Shown: positions 24,855 through 35,096, numbered from the stretch's first letter. The stretch: DNA of 64,000 nt from RGIG7213 sp045540335 (GCA_045540335.1 JAZQHC010000010.1:1-64000), one strand, 5' to 3'. The notes: generated by a model from the sequence alone, not told the origin. Translations and numbers: made by a program.

Positions 24855-26231
24855 TTAGTTCTTTTTGAAGTATTTTTTCAGCGTTTCCTTTTTGATCCTA
24901 TCAAGCTCGCTTTCTTCAAATTCGGAAAGAAGCTCCCACCCGAGATTCAGCGAATCCTCCATCGAGCGATTTTCGTTTTCGCTTTGTGTTAAAAATTCTT
25001 CTTCAAAGCGTTTGCCGTAGTTTATATATTTTTTGTCCTTTTCAGAAAGCTCTTCTTCGCCTATAACGGAGGAAAGCGCCCTTGCATCAACCACCTTTGC
25101 ATACATTGAAAAAAGCTGGTTTGCAAGTTCGGAATGGTCTTCCCTTGTGAAGCCTTCGCCTATACAGTCCTTCATCAGTCTTGAAAGCGACGGCAGCACC
25201 GCCACGGGCGGATATACGCCCTTTGACGACAAGCCCCTGTCAAGCACTATTTGCCCTTCTGTTATATATCCCGTAAGGTCGGCAACGGGGTGCGTTATAT
25301 CATCGTTTGGCATGGTAAGAATGGGCAGCTGCGTTACAGAACCTTTTTTGTCCTTAATAATACCCGCCCTTTCGTACAAAGATGCAAGATCTGAATAAAG
25401 ATATCCGGGGTAACCCTTTCTGCCGGGTATTTCCCCCTTTGAAGAACTGAATTCTCGTACGGCTTCCGCATAGGAAGTCATATCCGTCATAATAACAAGT
25501 ATGTGCATACCCAATTCGTACGCAAGGTATTCTGCCGCGGTAAGTGCGCATCGCGGGGTAAGGATTCTTTCAATAACAGGATCTGATGAAAGGTTTAAAA
25601 ACATTACCACCCTTGATGATACGCCCGCCTGTGCAAAGGAACGTTTAAAATATTCCGCAACGTCTGCGCTTACCCCCATAGATGCGAATACGATTGCAAA
25701 CGAATCATCTTCAACACCTTGCAGGTGTGCTTGCTTTACTATTTGTGCGGCAAGCTCGTTATGTTTCATACCTGAACCTGTGAAAATGGGCAACTTTTGC
25801 CCTCTTATAAGGGTTGACATTACGTCTATTGAAGATATACCCGTAGCGATATAATCCCTCGGATATTCTCTTGCGATAGGGTTTATCGGCAAGCCGTTTA
25901 TATCGCACACTTTATCTGCAAATATTTCACCAAGACCGTCTATCGGTGTGCCTGCACCGCTGAAGGTTCTGCCGAGGATCTCTTCTGAAAGCGGCATTTG
26001 CATGGGGTGGCCCTTTAAGCGTGTTTTAATGTTATACAACGACAAAGAACGCGTTCCCTCAAATACTTCTATTAAAACGCGTTTTCCATCCGTTTGTATT
26101 ACCCTGCCTTGGCGCATTGTACCGTCTGCCAGAACGATTTCGCACATTTCTTCGTAAGATGCGCCTTCAATATTATCAAGCACGATAAGAGAACCGTTGA
26201 TCTCTTTTGCGCCCAAATATTCAACTAACAT
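24855..26231 (-). CDS. ntpB: V-type ATP synthase subunit B
   Basis: The 458-residue non-catalytic head subunit. It shows the family blocks PRDYIATGISSIDVMSTLIRG, a P-loop-like site replaced by TGSGMKHNEL (no GKT), and LPILTMPNDDITHPVADLTG. It alternates with subunit A in the hexameric head. It lies 11 bases after subunit A. Confidence 0.96.
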   Translation of the reverse strand: MLVEYLGAKEINGSLIVLDNIEGASYEEMCEIVLADGTMRQGRVIQTDGKRVLIEVFEGTRSLSLYNIKTRLKGHPMQMPLSEEILGRTFSGAGTPIDGLGEIFADKVCDINGLPINPIAREYPRDYIATGISSIDVMSTLIRGQKLPIFTGSGMKHNELAAQIVKQAHLQGVEDDSFAIVFASMGVSADVAEYFKRSFAQAGVSSRVVMFLNLSSDPVIERILTPRCALTAAEYLAYELGMHILVIMTDMTSYAEAVREFSSSKGEIPGRKGYPGYLYSDLASLYERAGIIKDKKGSVTQLPILTMPNDDITHPVADLTGYITEGQIVLDRGLSSKGVYPPVAVLPSLSRLMKDCIGEGFTREDHSELANQLFSMYAKVVDARALSSVIGEEELSEKDKKYINYGKRFEEEFLTQSENENRSMEDSLNLGWELLSEFEESELDRIKKETLKKYFKKN

Positions 26232-26242
26232 ATATTACCCCG

Positions 26243-28003
26243 TTACATTTCCCTGCTGAAAGCGGAAAACTTCTCGTCTATTTCTTTTCTGTAATCATTT
26301 ATCTTTTCAAGATTATCGTTAGGTATTTCGTATTTCATTGATGCCAATTTATCAAACATACCTGTTGCGATCATATCAGATATCGGCACGGATTGATTCA
26401 CCAGCGCAAGCGCTTTATCATATAAATACAAAATGATCTGCATCATTTTTTTCTGTTTTTCCAACGGAACGTACGTATCCTCTGCATGGAAAGCGTTTTG
26501 CTGCAGGAAGCCAACGCGTATAACGCGTGATATTTCAATTATCAATTTTTGTTCGTCAGGCAAAACGTCTGAACCGATAAGACGCACTATTTCGATAAGA
26601 CTGCTTTCTTCATTAAGAAGCGCAGTTATCCTTTTTCTGTACGAAATAAAATCCTGCCCTACTTGCTCGTAATACCATTTATCAAGATCTGAATAATATT
26701 CAGTATAACTTTGCACCCAGTTGATGGCGGGATAGTGTCTTTGATACGCAAGATTTTTATCAAGCGCCCAGAAGCACCTTGTAAAGCGCTTTGTGTTTTG
26801 GGTTACAGGCTCTGAAAAATCTGCACCTTGCGGCGAAACTGCGCCGATAAGAGTAACAGAGCCTTCATCCCCGCCCAGAGTTTTAACGTATGCGGCACGC
26901 TCGTAAAAATCGGAAAGGCGTGACGGCAAATATGCAGGGAAGCCCTCTTCTGCCGGCATTTCTTCCAATCTGCCGCTTATTTCACGAAGGGCTTCAGCCC
27001 AACGCGAGGTAGAATCTGCCATCATAGCAACGTGATACCCCATATCACGGTAATATTCTGCTATCGTAACACCCGTGTATATAGATGCTTCCCTTGCCGC
27101 AACAGGCATATTTGATGTATTTGCAATAAGAACGGTTCTGTCTGTCATGGGGCGGTTTGTTTTCGGGTCGATAAGATGCGAAAATTCTTCCAGCACTTGA
27201 CACATTTCGTTTCCGCGTTCGCCGCAGCCTACATATACGATTATATCCGCATCGCACCATTTTGCAAGCTGGTGCTGCGTCATAGTTTTACCCGAACCAA
27301 ATCCCCCGGGGATCGCCGCGGTGCCGCCCTTTGCAACCGGAAACAGCGAATCTATAACGCGCTGACCGGTTATAAGCGGTAAAGAGGGCGGATACTTTTT
27401 AAGCACCGGGCGCGGTGTTCTTATCGGCCAACGCATACACAGTTTTAACGGGATTTCCTTACCGTTGCAAAGCACCTTGGCAATTACGTCGTTTTTTGTA
27501 TAATCACCCGAAGGCACAGCTTGCGTAATAACGCCTTTCACGCCGTGAGGCACCATACATTTATGCTTTATAACGGGCGTTTCGTCTAACGTTGCAAAAA
27601 CGTCGCCCTCGCAAACCTCATCACCATCTTTAACACATACGTTTACAGCCCAAACGTTGGCATCTGCTTGTTCGCCTGAATTTCCTATATTGATAAACGC
27701 GCCTTGAGCCTTGTACATAGCACTTAACGGCCTGCCTATACCGTCAAAAATATTTGACATAAGCCCCGGGCCAAGCTCGACATACATAGATGCACCCGTG
27801 CCTACGACAGGCTCTCCGTTTTTCAAGCCTACGGTATCTTCGTAAACTTGAATCGTAGTGCTGTTTGAATTGACGGAAATAACTTCACCGACAAGTCTTT
27901 TATTGCCCACATACACCATCTCTTGCATGGCAAACGGGGCGTTTCCTTTTACGGTAACAACGGGACCGTTTATACCGTAAACGGAGTACGTTATATCATT
28001 CAT
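26243..28003 (-). CDS. ntpA: V-type ATP synthase catalytic subunit A
   Basis: The 586-residue catalytic subunit carries the intact P-loop GGFGSGKTMTQHQLAK (about 233-248), GERGNEMCQVL, the bulge-region VPHGVKG typical of the non-homologous insert of V/A-type A subunits, and the conserved DSTSRWAEALREISGRL. It couples ATP hydrolysis or synthesis to ion movement through the membrane sector (I and K). The ATG is 12 bases after the subunit E stop. Confidence 0.97.
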   Translation of the reverse strand: MNDITYSVYGINGPVVTVKGNAPFAMQEMVYVGNKRLVGEVISVNSNSTTIQVYEDTVGLKNGEPVVGTGASMYVELGPGLMSNIFDGIGRPLSAMYKAQGAFINIGNSGEQADANVWAVNVCVKDGDEVCEGDVFATLDETPVIKHKCMVPHGVKGVITQAVPSGDYTKNDVIAKVLCNGKEIPLKLCMRWPIRTPRPVLKKYPPSLPLITGQRVIDSLFPVAKGGTAAIPGGFGSGKTMTQHQLAKWCDADIIVYVGCGERGNEMCQVLEEFSHLIDPKTNRPMTDRTVLIANTSNMPVAAREASIYTGVTIAEYYRDMGYHVAMMADSTSRWAEALREISGRLEEMPAEEGFPAYLPSRLSDFYERAAYVKTLGGDEGSVTLIGAVSPQGADFSEPVTQNTKRFTRCFWALDKNLAYQRHYPAINWVQSYTEYYSDLDKWYYEQVGQDFISYRKRITALLNEESSLIEIVRLIGSDVLPDEQKLIIEISRVIRVGFLQQNAFHAEDTYVPLEKQKKMMQIILYLYDKALALVNQSVPISDMIATGMFDKLASMKYEIPNDNLEKINDYRKEIDEKFSAFSREM

Positions 28004-28015
28004 GATAATTTTCCT

Positions 28016-28621
28016 TTACCTTACAGATATCGTTAAGCCCGAATTATTATTTACAAAGTACTCCCTTTCGGCAACGAGCTTTTCATCAAGAGTTTCATCG
28101 GCGATCTTAAATAAGATATTATCGTATCCTCTTACCCCGCCTATCTTGATATTATCATCCGCTTGCACCGTACACGGATTGGCAAATGATTCTTTAATAA
28201 GGGATTCATATATCATATCCTCGGGCTTTACGTACAGTACAACACGGTTACAACGCAGCACATCGGATATTTTTTTTACTGATTTGCGAAGGAAATCGGC
28301 ATATTCGGGCGTTTTTGCAAATTCTGCAAGTTTTTCGCCTGCGTGCTTGATTACTTCGTCTGTCATTTCGGAACGTTTTTGCACAAGCTCCATTCTTGCC
28401 TGCATATGCTTTTGGGAAAGTTCTGCCAATATCTTTGCACTTTCTGCATTTATCACCGCTTTTGCGTACTTACGTGCAGAGGATTCGTATGCGCGCGCCG
28501 CTTCTTTAAGAGCAGCCGCTTTATACGATGCCATCTCTGCTATCATATCGCTGTTTTCTTTTTGTGATTGGCGGTGGATATCTTCAACCAATTCGTTAAC
28601 TTTTTTATCTAAATTAGGCAT
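28016..28621 (-). CDS. ntpE: V-type ATP synthase subunit E
   Basis: A 201-residue peripheral stalk protein: an N-terminal coiled coil rich in K, E and A (about 1-110) and a globular C-terminal domain (about 120-200). It pairs with the small coiled-coil G/H subunit encoded at the start of the operon to form the stator stalk. Its start overlaps the subunit F stop by one base. Confidence 0.9.
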   Translation of the reverse strand: MPNLDKKVNELVEDIHRQSQKENSDMIAEMASYKAAALKEAARAYESSARKYAKAVINAESAKILAELSQKHMQARMELVQKRSEMTDEVIKHAGEKLAEFAKTPEYADFLRKSVKKISDVLRCNRVVLYVKPEDMIYESLIKESFANPCTVQADDNIKIGGVRGYDNILFKIADETLDEKLVAEREYFVNNNSGLTISVR

Positions 28622-28929
28622 TAAACCTTTACTCCTATAGCATCACGGACGTATTTTTTTATCGAATCTTTTGAACGGCCTGCGCTGTGTCTGTCGGGGA
28701 TCTCGACTATTAACGGACGGCGGCGGTTCAATTTAATATCATATATCAAATCCGGGCATAGCGGAACAAGCAATTCCGTAATAAGCAGAATACCGATGCT
28801 TTCGTCATTTGCCGCTTTTTCTATTTGCCGCTTTACCTGCTCTGCCTCGTGAACTACGACGCCCTCTATCCCTGCCAGGCGCATACCCGTTACCGTATCT
28901 ACGTTATCGCTTATAACGAAAAACTTCAT
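28621..28929 (-). CDS. ntpF: V-type ATP synthase subunit F
   Basis: A 102-residue Rossmann-like protein (MKFFVISDNVDTVTGMRLAG, then GILLITELLVPLCPDLI), matching the small rotor subunit F (called NtpG in Enterococcus), which binds subunit D and regulates rotation. Its position between K and E is the usual clostridial order. The gap from subunit K is one base. Confidence 0.9.
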   Translation of the reverse strand: MKFFVISDNVDTVTGMRLAGIEGVVVHEAEQVKRQIEKAANDESIGILLITELLVPLCPDLIYDIKLNRRRPLIVEIPDRHSAGRSKDSIKKYVRDAIGVKV

Positions 28930-28930
28930 G

Positions 28931-29380
28931 TTATATTTTGTTAAGTATCAAGATAGATACAAGCAAGCCGTAAAGTGCGATACCTTCACCCAATGCAACG
29001 AAAATAAGTGCTTTACCAAACGCTTTGGGATCTTCCGAGGTAGCACCGATAGCAGCAGGTGCGGCAGCGGCAACTGCCATACCGCCGCCAAGGCCTGATA
29101 TACCCGTTACCAAAGCTGCTGCGATATAGCCAAGCCCATCGGAAATATTTGTGTTTGCAGATTCTTCTGTTTTAACATCTTCGGTTGTTTCAGCTTCCGA
29201 AGCGGCAACCGCGAACGTAAAAACAGAGGATATTGCAAGAATGCAAGCAAAGCACGCCAACTGCCTGCCCAAAGCAGATTTTGCGGGAAGGCCGTTTCTT
29301 ACACGGTTTATGGAATAAAGAACGGATGCAAGGACAAGAACAAAGGGTACTGTTAAAGAAATAATTTGAAATAATAACAT
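28931..29380 (-). CDS. ntpK: V-type ATP synthase proteolipid subunit K
   Basis: A 149-residue membrane protein. Two N-terminal helices (about 5-27 and 45-64, ending VAASEAET) are followed by an acidic linker and one c-type hairpin: GLGYIAAALVTGISGLGGG and FVALGEGIALYGLLVSILI, whose Glu (about residue 132) is the likely ion-carrying carboxylate. Enterococcus NtpK instead has two duplicated hairpins. Here the first pair of helices lacks the Gly-rich pattern, so each protein seems to give one ion site. Na+ or H+ specificity cannot be told. Confidence 0.9.
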   Translation of the reverse strand: MLLFQIISLTVPFVLVLASVLYSINRVRNGLPAKSALGRQLACFACILAISSVFTFAVAASEAETTEDVKTEESANTNISDGLGYIAAALVTGISGLGGGMAVAAAAPAAIGATSEDPKAFGKALIFVALGEGIALYGLLVSILILNKI

Positions 29381-29413
29381 AATCTTCTCTTTTCTGCCGC
29401 ATGGCGGCTTCTT

Positions 29414-31315
29414 TTATTTTTCGTTTGCCGTTATCGGCATATATGGTTCACCCTCGCCTTTGAAAAAGCGCGAGAACATTTCGTAAAACTCAAGCCTTAA
29501 CACCTGAATACCTACAAGCAACGCTTCCAGACACATAACAAGTGCATTTCCGAACACCAATATTATAACGTACGGAACACCCGAAGACATTTCTGCAAGT
29601 GTAAACACAACCTTCATCATTCCTGCGTGGACAAGAATAAACGCACCGACACGCAAAAACGACATAGTATTCGTTACGTAACCCAAAACCGTTTCAAACA
29701 TTTCGAAAAACGTTTGCATAAAATAATCTGTCAATGCCTGGCCTTCTTCAAGCGGCTTTTTATGCTCTGCCAATCTTATAAGAGGCTCTGCAAAAAACAT
29801 CAGTATAAGCGTGATAACTATAACGGGTATAGCAAATACGCTTGCTGATTTTATCAGAAGCAAGGATACGATAGCCAGATAAAACATCATACCGCACAAT
29901 CCGTTTGAGGATAATATGCCGTGAAGTATTTTACCTTGCTTTGCGTTGGAAACGATATTCAACAGCATCGCCAAAAGCACAAACACACCGCCCGCACCGA
30001 CAGCGCCGTATATTATCAGCTGTGTAGTTGCAGGCGACATTACTTCAACGGGTTTTTCTGCAAATCCCAATGCTTTATACATTGGGTTAAGTAATTCTTC
30101 AAATCCGAACACCGACCCGTAAACAAGCCCAAACACCGCTGAAGATATACCGCACGGAACAAGTATTTGCCCAAGCGGCATTTTTTTCAGCTTCCACATT
30201 AAATATCCTATAATGGCAAGCACGATGCCCTGCCCTACGTCGCCGAACATTATGCCGAACAACAATGTATATGTTATTGCAACAAACGACGTGGGATCAA
30301 GCTCTTGATAACACGGCAACCCGTACATACCCACGTAATATTCATACGGCCTTGTAAAAAAGTTATTTTTTAACTTTATAGGCGGTGATAATTCTGTCTT
30401 GCGGTTAAGCACTTCCACCGTGCATTCCGTATCGGATACACTTTGTATTGTTTTTTTAAGATGCTCGCCGTCCTCTTCGGGGCACCAGCCGCAAATTACA
30501 AATCTGTCGTTATGATATGCGGCGTATTTTCGCATATCAAACGCTTTTTTCTTTTCAAGAACACAATAAAGCATTTGGCGGCACTTTTCTTCTTCTTGCA
30601 AAAGAAGCTGACCGCGTTCTTTTTGCAAAGCATCAAGCTCTTGATTAAGCTCAGATATATACTTTTCAAGCTTTTCGTATATTTCTTTCGGTGTTCCGTT
30701 TTGCACCTTTATCGGTAATTCCTGAAAATATAAGCTTGAAAATATACGTTTTGCATCCTCTTCCAATGCTTTTGGTGCAAAATACACGCCGTAGCAAATA
30801 TCGTTATCTATTTTTGCAGGGCAAAATATGATTTCTTTTTTCGAATAGTTCGTTTTGAATTTTTCGTATGCCGAAAGCGTAAACGAACCAAATCGCGCAA
30901 CCGTATATTCGCAGGCGAATATTTTTGCAAGGTCAACATCTATGTCGGTAAAGCGGTACAAAATACTTTTATACCCTTCGTTTTCTTCGAGGTCGGCTTT
31001 CAGCTTCGTTATTCTTTCATCGGTTCGCGCCCTTTTTTCAGTAACTGAAGATATGTAGGCTATTATCTCTTCATCAGAAAAATAAACGCTTGGGGTTTCT
31101 TCCGCATATGTACCGTTTAATATTCCGCACAGCGAACCTTCCATTTCAGTATAGGGATTTTCCTCTGATAATGGCAAATAATCGGTAGTATCCGAATAAA
31201 ACTTACGCAATTCATCAGGTTGAAACACCCCAACAGACGTAAGCTTTTCAAGCGTTTCCGACAAAGAGGATATATGGCCTGCAATACTTACACTGCACAT
31301 TTTGCAAACAGACAT
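29414..31315 (-). CDS. ntpI: V-type ATP synthase subunit I
   Basis: A 633-residue membrane stator (subunit a equivalent). A soluble N-terminal half with coiled coils (about 1-300) is followed by about seven to eight helices (about 345-620) including GIMFGDVGQGI and the ion-channel helix region with LRVGAFILVHAGMMKV, whose Arg faces the K-ring carboxylate. Length and layout are normal. It lies between C (one-base gap) and K. Confidence 0.95.
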   Translation of the reverse strand: MSVCKMCSVSIAGHISSLSETLEKLTSVGVFQPDELRKFYSDTTDYLPLSEENPYTEMEGSLCGILNGTYAEETPSVYFSDEEIIAYISSVTEKRARTDERITKLKADLEENEGYKSILYRFTDIDVDLAKIFACEYTVARFGSFTLSAYEKFKTNYSKKEIIFCPAKIDNDICYGVYFAPKALEEDAKRIFSSLYFQELPIKVQNGTPKEIYEKLEKYISELNQELDALQKERGQLLLQEEEKCRQMLYCVLEKKKAFDMRKYAAYHNDRFVICGWCPEEDGEHLKKTIQSVSDTECTVEVLNRKTELSPPIKLKNNFFTRPYEYYVGMYGLPCYQELDPTSFVAITYTLLFGIMFGDVGQGIVLAIIGYLMWKLKKMPLGQILVPCGISSAVFGLVYGSVFGFEELLNPMYKALGFAEKPVEVMSPATTQLIIYGAVGAGGVFVLLAMLLNIVSNAKQGKILHGILSSNGLCGMMFYLAIVSLLLIKSASVFAIPVIVITLILMFFAEPLIRLAEHKKPLEEGQALTDYFMQTFFEMFETVLGYVTNTMSFLRVGAFILVHAGMMKVVFTLAEMSSGVPYVIILVFGNALVMCLEALLVGIQVLRLEFYEMFSRFFKGEGEPYMPITANEK

Positions 31316-31316
31316 T

Positions 31317-32369
31317 TTATCCCTCCGTTATGATCATCGCAAGAAGTGTTTCTTGCGGCATGGAATATCTGATTCCTTCAACTATTTTTATTATATTTCC
31401 CAATTCTACCCCCAACAGATACATATAGCACAATACCACTACCGCGGGGTAGGTTGAATTGCGGATATATTTTCTGCACTTTTCAGCACAGATACGAACA
31501 TCCGTATCCGCATCTAAAGAAAACATCCGCTTATATTTTGTAGCACTTATCAACGGTGCAGAGCCACTCGGTGCATTTATGAGGGCTTGCAGCTTTTTTT
31601 CGCCTATATCGCCGTGCGGTAGCATTAAAGAACGAATATATTCGCCGTTTGCACCTGAAAAATTCTTTAATCTTATTATCGTTGAAATATTTTTTGCATC
31701 TATATACGATTTAAAAAACTCGCCTAACTGACGATGTTCTTCTTTGCTTGTGAAATGAGATGATTTTTCGTGTAATATATCAAATATCAAATTCCAGATA
31801 TCGGCTTCTAAATGAACGACGTCAACGCTTTTTCCGTCATTAGGAATATATTTGGATAAAATATCATTGTATGGTGAATTCTCTGCCGCTTTTACTATAT
31901 CGGCATACGTTTCGGCATTTGATAATTCCGAAATGCGTATTTTGGATTCCTTATCAAAGTCGGAAAGCAAAACGTGAAACGATTCATCTGCCCTATCGTA
32001 GCTTAAGCCTGCAACTGCACGCATTAAAAGCGATACTTCGCGCTCTGCACACAGATACCATTTTATGTACTCGCCGCCGCCTTTAAGATACGAGGCAAGT
32101 TTTATGTAATCGCCGTATTTACGCTTTTCAAGCATATATTCGATCTGCTCGCGGTGCATGGAAGAAACCGCGCGATCGGTTTTTAAAACGTTTGAATACC
32201 GCTTTTTGGAATTTAAAAACGATGCCGCTTCACCTACGGTGGTGCATGATGCAAGCTGCCTGTAATCGTCGTACCGCAGCCTTTCGCCGTACATACATCT
32301 GGCTTTTGCCGCAGCGGCATTTTCGCACCCGAATATTTTGCCAACCGTTTTTTTCTTAATTTTTTTCAT
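31317..32369 (-). CDS. ntpC: V-type ATP synthase subunit C
   Basis: A 350-residue helical protein resembling subunit C/AC39, the socket joining the central stalk to the K ring. Visible family features are weak but include the repeated helical YxDxxK-type segments and the C-terminal block YMYLLGVELGNIIKIVEGIR. The strongest evidence is position, between subunits G/H and I. It overlaps the upstream gene by one base. Confidence 0.88.
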   Translation of the reverse strand: MKKIKKKTVGKIFGCENAAAAKARCMYGERLRYDDYRQLASCTTVGEAASFLNSKKRYSNVLKTDRAVSSMHREQIEYMLEKRKYGDYIKLASYLKGGGEYIKWYLCAEREVSLLMRAVAGLSYDRADESFHVLLSDFDKESKIRISELSNAETYADIVKAAENSPYNDILSKYIPNDGKSVDVVHLEADIWNLIFDILHEKSSHFTSKEEHRQLGEFFKSYIDAKNISTIIRLKNFSGANGEYIRSLMLPHGDIGEKKLQALINAPSGSAPLISATKYKRMFSLDADTDVRICAEKCRKYIRNSTYPAVVVLCYMYLLGVELGNIIKIVEGIRYSMPQETLLAMIITEG

Positions 32370-32680
32370 TACGTATCAAGCACCCTTGCAACTATATCGT
32401 TTGCCCACTTTTCACGATTGGCGTTATATACAAATTGAAGGTTATCGTTTATCTTTTTATATTTTTTACTTGCCTGTTCCCATTCTTCATCTGCTTTTTT
32501 CTGTTGAAAAGCAAGCTGTTTTTTTATTTCCGATTCGGCACTTTGGGTATATTCTGCTTCCATTTTAGCTTTTTCTGCTGAAATTTCTGCCTGAAGATCG
32601 TTTTTTTGTGCCTGTGTTTTTTCTGAAAGCTTTCGTGCATTTTCGTCGGCTTGAAGTATTTTTTCGATAATTTTCTTCAC
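32369..32680 (-). CDS. V-type ATP synthase subunit G/H (peripheral stalk coiled coil)
   Basis: A 103-residue, highly charged protein that is almost entirely coiled coil (KIIEKILQADENARKL onward). It matches the small stalk subunit that pairs with E. GTG 32680 is taken as the start because AAAGGAG lies about ten bases upstream; the upstream in-frame ATG at 32707 would put that site inside the coding region. It is the first gene of the operon. I could not identify a convincing promoter in the 170 bases upstream. Confidence 0.82.
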   Translation of the reverse strand: MKKIIEKILQADENARKLSEKTQAQKNDLQAEISAEKAKMEAEYTQSAESEIKKQLAFQQKKADEEWEQASKKYKKINDNLQFVYNANREKWANDIVARVLDT

Positions 32681-32775
32681 TTTTTTTTCACTCCTTTCAA
32701 AATGCATACAGGACTAATTTTATACTTAAATTGTTCTTATTTAAAGGCCAATTTTAAAATATATTATGAATACTA

Positions 32776-32804
32776 TTGCTTTTTAAGAGATTTTAATATA
32801 CAAT
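32776..32804 (+). promoter_or_regulatory. probable promoter for trmK
   Basis: TTGCTT (32776..32781), 17 bases, TACAAT (32799..32804), 43 bases before the TTG start at 32848. Confidence 0.5.
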
Positions 32805-32847
32805 TCGATTCAGAAATATTTCACTTAAAAAAACAGGGGTAAAAGCA

Positions 32848-33516
32848 TTGGCAAACGAAAGATTTGATTCGATAATTTCTTTAGTACAGCCTAATCGCAC
32901 GGTGGCAGACATCGGGTGCGATCATGCGTACGTATCATGTGAACTGGTAAAACGCGGGATAAGCAATCTTATATACGCCTCTGACGTTAGAACAGGGCCG
33001 TTGGAATGCGCAAAAGCAAATATTAAAAAATACGGTTTTGAAAAAAACATAATACCGCGCCTTGCCGACGGATTAGACGGAATAGAAGAATTTCAACCGG
33101 AGGAAATAATAATTGCCGGCATGGGCGGCGAGCTTATAATATCCATTTTACAAAGGTGCGAATATGTTAAAAACAGCAACGTTCATTTAATTTTGCAACC
33201 AATGACTGCCGTTTACGAATTACGCCAATATCTTTACACCTGCGGTTTTACCGTTACAAAAGAGCTTCTTTGCCGTGATAGCGGCAAACTGTACGAAATT
33301 ATATCCTGCCGATACGAAAACAAGCAAAGCCGATATACGGAAGCACAGCTGCATTTAGGGGTTAAAACACACCTTGACCCGCTTTTTAATGAATTTCTGC
33401 AAGCTAAAATAAACAAGTTTAACGTAATAATAAAAGGAAAAGAAAAAGCAGGCCTTGATACGAAATATGAACACGACATTTTAAATGAATTTTTAAAAAT
33501 AGGTGCATTGCAATAA
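32848..33516 (+). CDS. trmK: tRNA (adenine(22)-N(1))-methyltransferase TrmK
   Basis: A 222-residue Rossmann methyltransferase that methylates N1 of A22 in tRNA. It shows the SAM loop TVADIGCDHAYVSCELVKRG (about 18-37), IIIAGMGGELI (about 88) and the QPM motif LILQPMTAVYELRQYL, which are specific to TrmK. A coiled-coil C-terminus follows, as in Bacillus YqfN. The start is TTG with an AGGGGT site eight bases upstream. In many Firmicutes trmK neighbours sigA or dnaG; here it is alone between the ATPase operon and a flippase. Confidence 0.92.
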   Translation: MANERFDSIISLVQPNRTVADIGCDHAYVSCELVKRGISNLIYASDVRTGPLECAKANIKKYGFEKNIIPRLADGLDGIEEFQPEEIIIAGMGGELIISILQRCEYVKNSNVHLILQPMTAVYELRQYLYTCGFTVTKELLCRDSGKLYEIISCRYENKQSRYTEAQLHLGVKTHLDPLFNEFLQAKINKFNVIIKGKEKAGLDTKYEHDILNEFLKIGALQ

Positions 33517-33610
33517 AGAAGCCATAACGATATCTGTTCAAAACGGGTATGAATATCATATTTACCCATCTTAATACAGTAGTAGCTTTGATAGTGTATT
33601 TTAATAAAAA

Positions 33611-33657
33611 AAACGGAGATATCTTCTATACGAAGTATCTCCGTTTAGTTTTTTAGT
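33611..33657. terminator. bidirectional terminator between trmK and flippase
   Basis: AAACGGAGATA (33611..33621) pairs with TATCTCCGTTT (33636..33646), with an inner CTTC/GAAG stem, A residues before and AGTTTTTTAGTTTT after. Confidence 0.85.
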
Positions 33658-33676
33658 TTTAAACAAATATGTCAGA

Positions 33677-35089
33677 TTACTTTTTAAGTGATCTTTGATT
33701 TTTCTTTCCCATGAACATTTTGAAGGTATAAACCAACATTTGGAAGTTAAATGCAACAATCAGCACGAAGAAGATTGCCGAAAATACAATTGATACCTTG
33801 CCGCCGTAAACCATAAAAATGCTTTGCAATAAAAGCAGGGCGATATTGACCATGGTTCTTGTAAAATACACTTTATATCTTACATACAATAAAGATCTGT
33901 ACGTTGCAATAACATAAACCACAACGAAGCTTATCATAGTGGCAATTGCCGCGCCCATTACGCCGAAAGCCTTTATTAAAACGATATTGCATACAATATT
34001 TATACCTGCCCCGCTTGCAGAGCAAATAAGTGAATTAACGCTTTTTTTCTTAACCAGAAAAATAACCGAAATGAAGGAAACAAGCCCCGTACAAGCCGTT
34101 GCAATTATCAAAAACGGTGTGTATTGCCAGGCGGTATAGAAATCGTTTTTTATAAGTATCTTAGTTATAACCTTTACAAAAAGTATCAGCCCTGAGGACA
34201 TTATAAAAAGCACAGCTTTATATCCTTCAAATACCCTTGTAAAGAATTTACCCATATTTCCGCGGTTATCCTCTTCCACAAGTGCCATTTGCCACGCCTC
34301 TATAAATACGCCTGTTAACATAATAACTATGTTTGGGATTTTATATCCCATTGCATATATACCGCTTGCAGATTCATCAATCATATAAAGAATAACGTAT
34401 CTGTCTGAAATATTCGTTATCCACCAGAAAACCGTTGTAGGTATAAGCGGAATGGAATATTTCAGCATATTTATTGCCAATTTTAAAGAATACTTTTTAA
34501 TCTGTATTGCATCAAGCAGATTGCCTGCTTTAAACATAAACAATACGGTAAAAAAGTCTGCTAAAATATTGGCAACCAAATAACCCACCACGCCTAAACG
34601 GAAAACAAGCAAAAGTAAAATATTGAACACCAGCGTAAGCACCGTGCAGACGACACCCTTTACGGCGTATATCTTAACCTGGCCCCTACCGCGCAAAAAT
34701 TGCGCACAAATAGTATGCATGCCGTACATAAATACGTACAATGCAAGTAAAAGCATATAATCGTTAAGAACGTACACCAAGCTCAACAATGGCGAAACAA
34801 CGGCAAATATCACCATACCTGCAAGTAAGGTAGAAAAGCCTATTGTAAAAACAGCCTCGTGATTATCCTTATCGTCGTAAGCAAAACGAAAAACTGCGTT
34901 ACAAATACCCAACGTTATCAGCGGCTGCAACAAATTGGCTGATTGTGCAACTATATCCGCAATACCGTAATCCGCAGTTGACATTACGGAAGAGTACAGT
35001 GGCAAAAGTAAAAAGACAAGCACCTTTGATAAAAAGGCACCTATCCCAAGTATTGAAGTGTTTTTTAAAAGTTTCGTGTACTTATTCAT
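33677..35089 (-). CDS. oligosaccharide flippase family protein (Wzx/MVF-like)
   Basis: A 470-residue protein with about 12-14 helices, opening SILGIGAFLSKVLVFLLLPL and containing YGIADIVAQSANLLQPL, both typical of polysaccharide translocases of the MOP superfamily. Such proteins flip lipid-linked glycans to the outer face of the membrane. It lies seven bases after an acyl carrier protein gene and is co-transcribed with it. No glycosyltransferases are adjacent, so the substrate is unknown. Confidence 0.88.
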   Translation of the reverse strand: MNKYTKLLKNTSILGIGAFLSKVLVFLLLPLYSSVMSTADYGIADIVAQSANLLQPLITLGICNAVFRFAYDDKDNHEAVFTIGFSTLLAGMVIFAVVSPLLSLVYVLNDYMLLLALYVFMYGMHTICAQFLRGRGQVKIYAVKGVVCTVLTLVFNILLLLVFRLGVVGYLVANILADFFTVLFMFKAGNLLDAIQIKKYSLKLAINMLKYSIPLIPTTVFWWITNISDRYVILYMIDESASGIYAMGYKIPNIVIMLTGVFIEAWQMALVEEDNRGNMGKFFTRVFEGYKAVLFIMSSGLILFVKVITKILIKNDFYTAWQYTPFLIIATACTGLVSFISVIFLVKKKSVNSLICSASGAGINIVCNIVLIKAFGVMGAAIATMISFVVVYVIATYRSLLYVRYKVYFTRTMVNIALLLLQSIFMVYGGKVSIVFSAIFFVLIVAFNFQMLVYTFKMFMGKKNQRSLKK

Positions 35090-35096
35090 AAATATA

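Noticed and set aside
28002..28640. Long plus-strand frame opposite ntpE
   Set aside because: It is the antisense shadow of a well-supported ATPase gene, with Ser/Leu-rich nonsense composition and no ribosome site.
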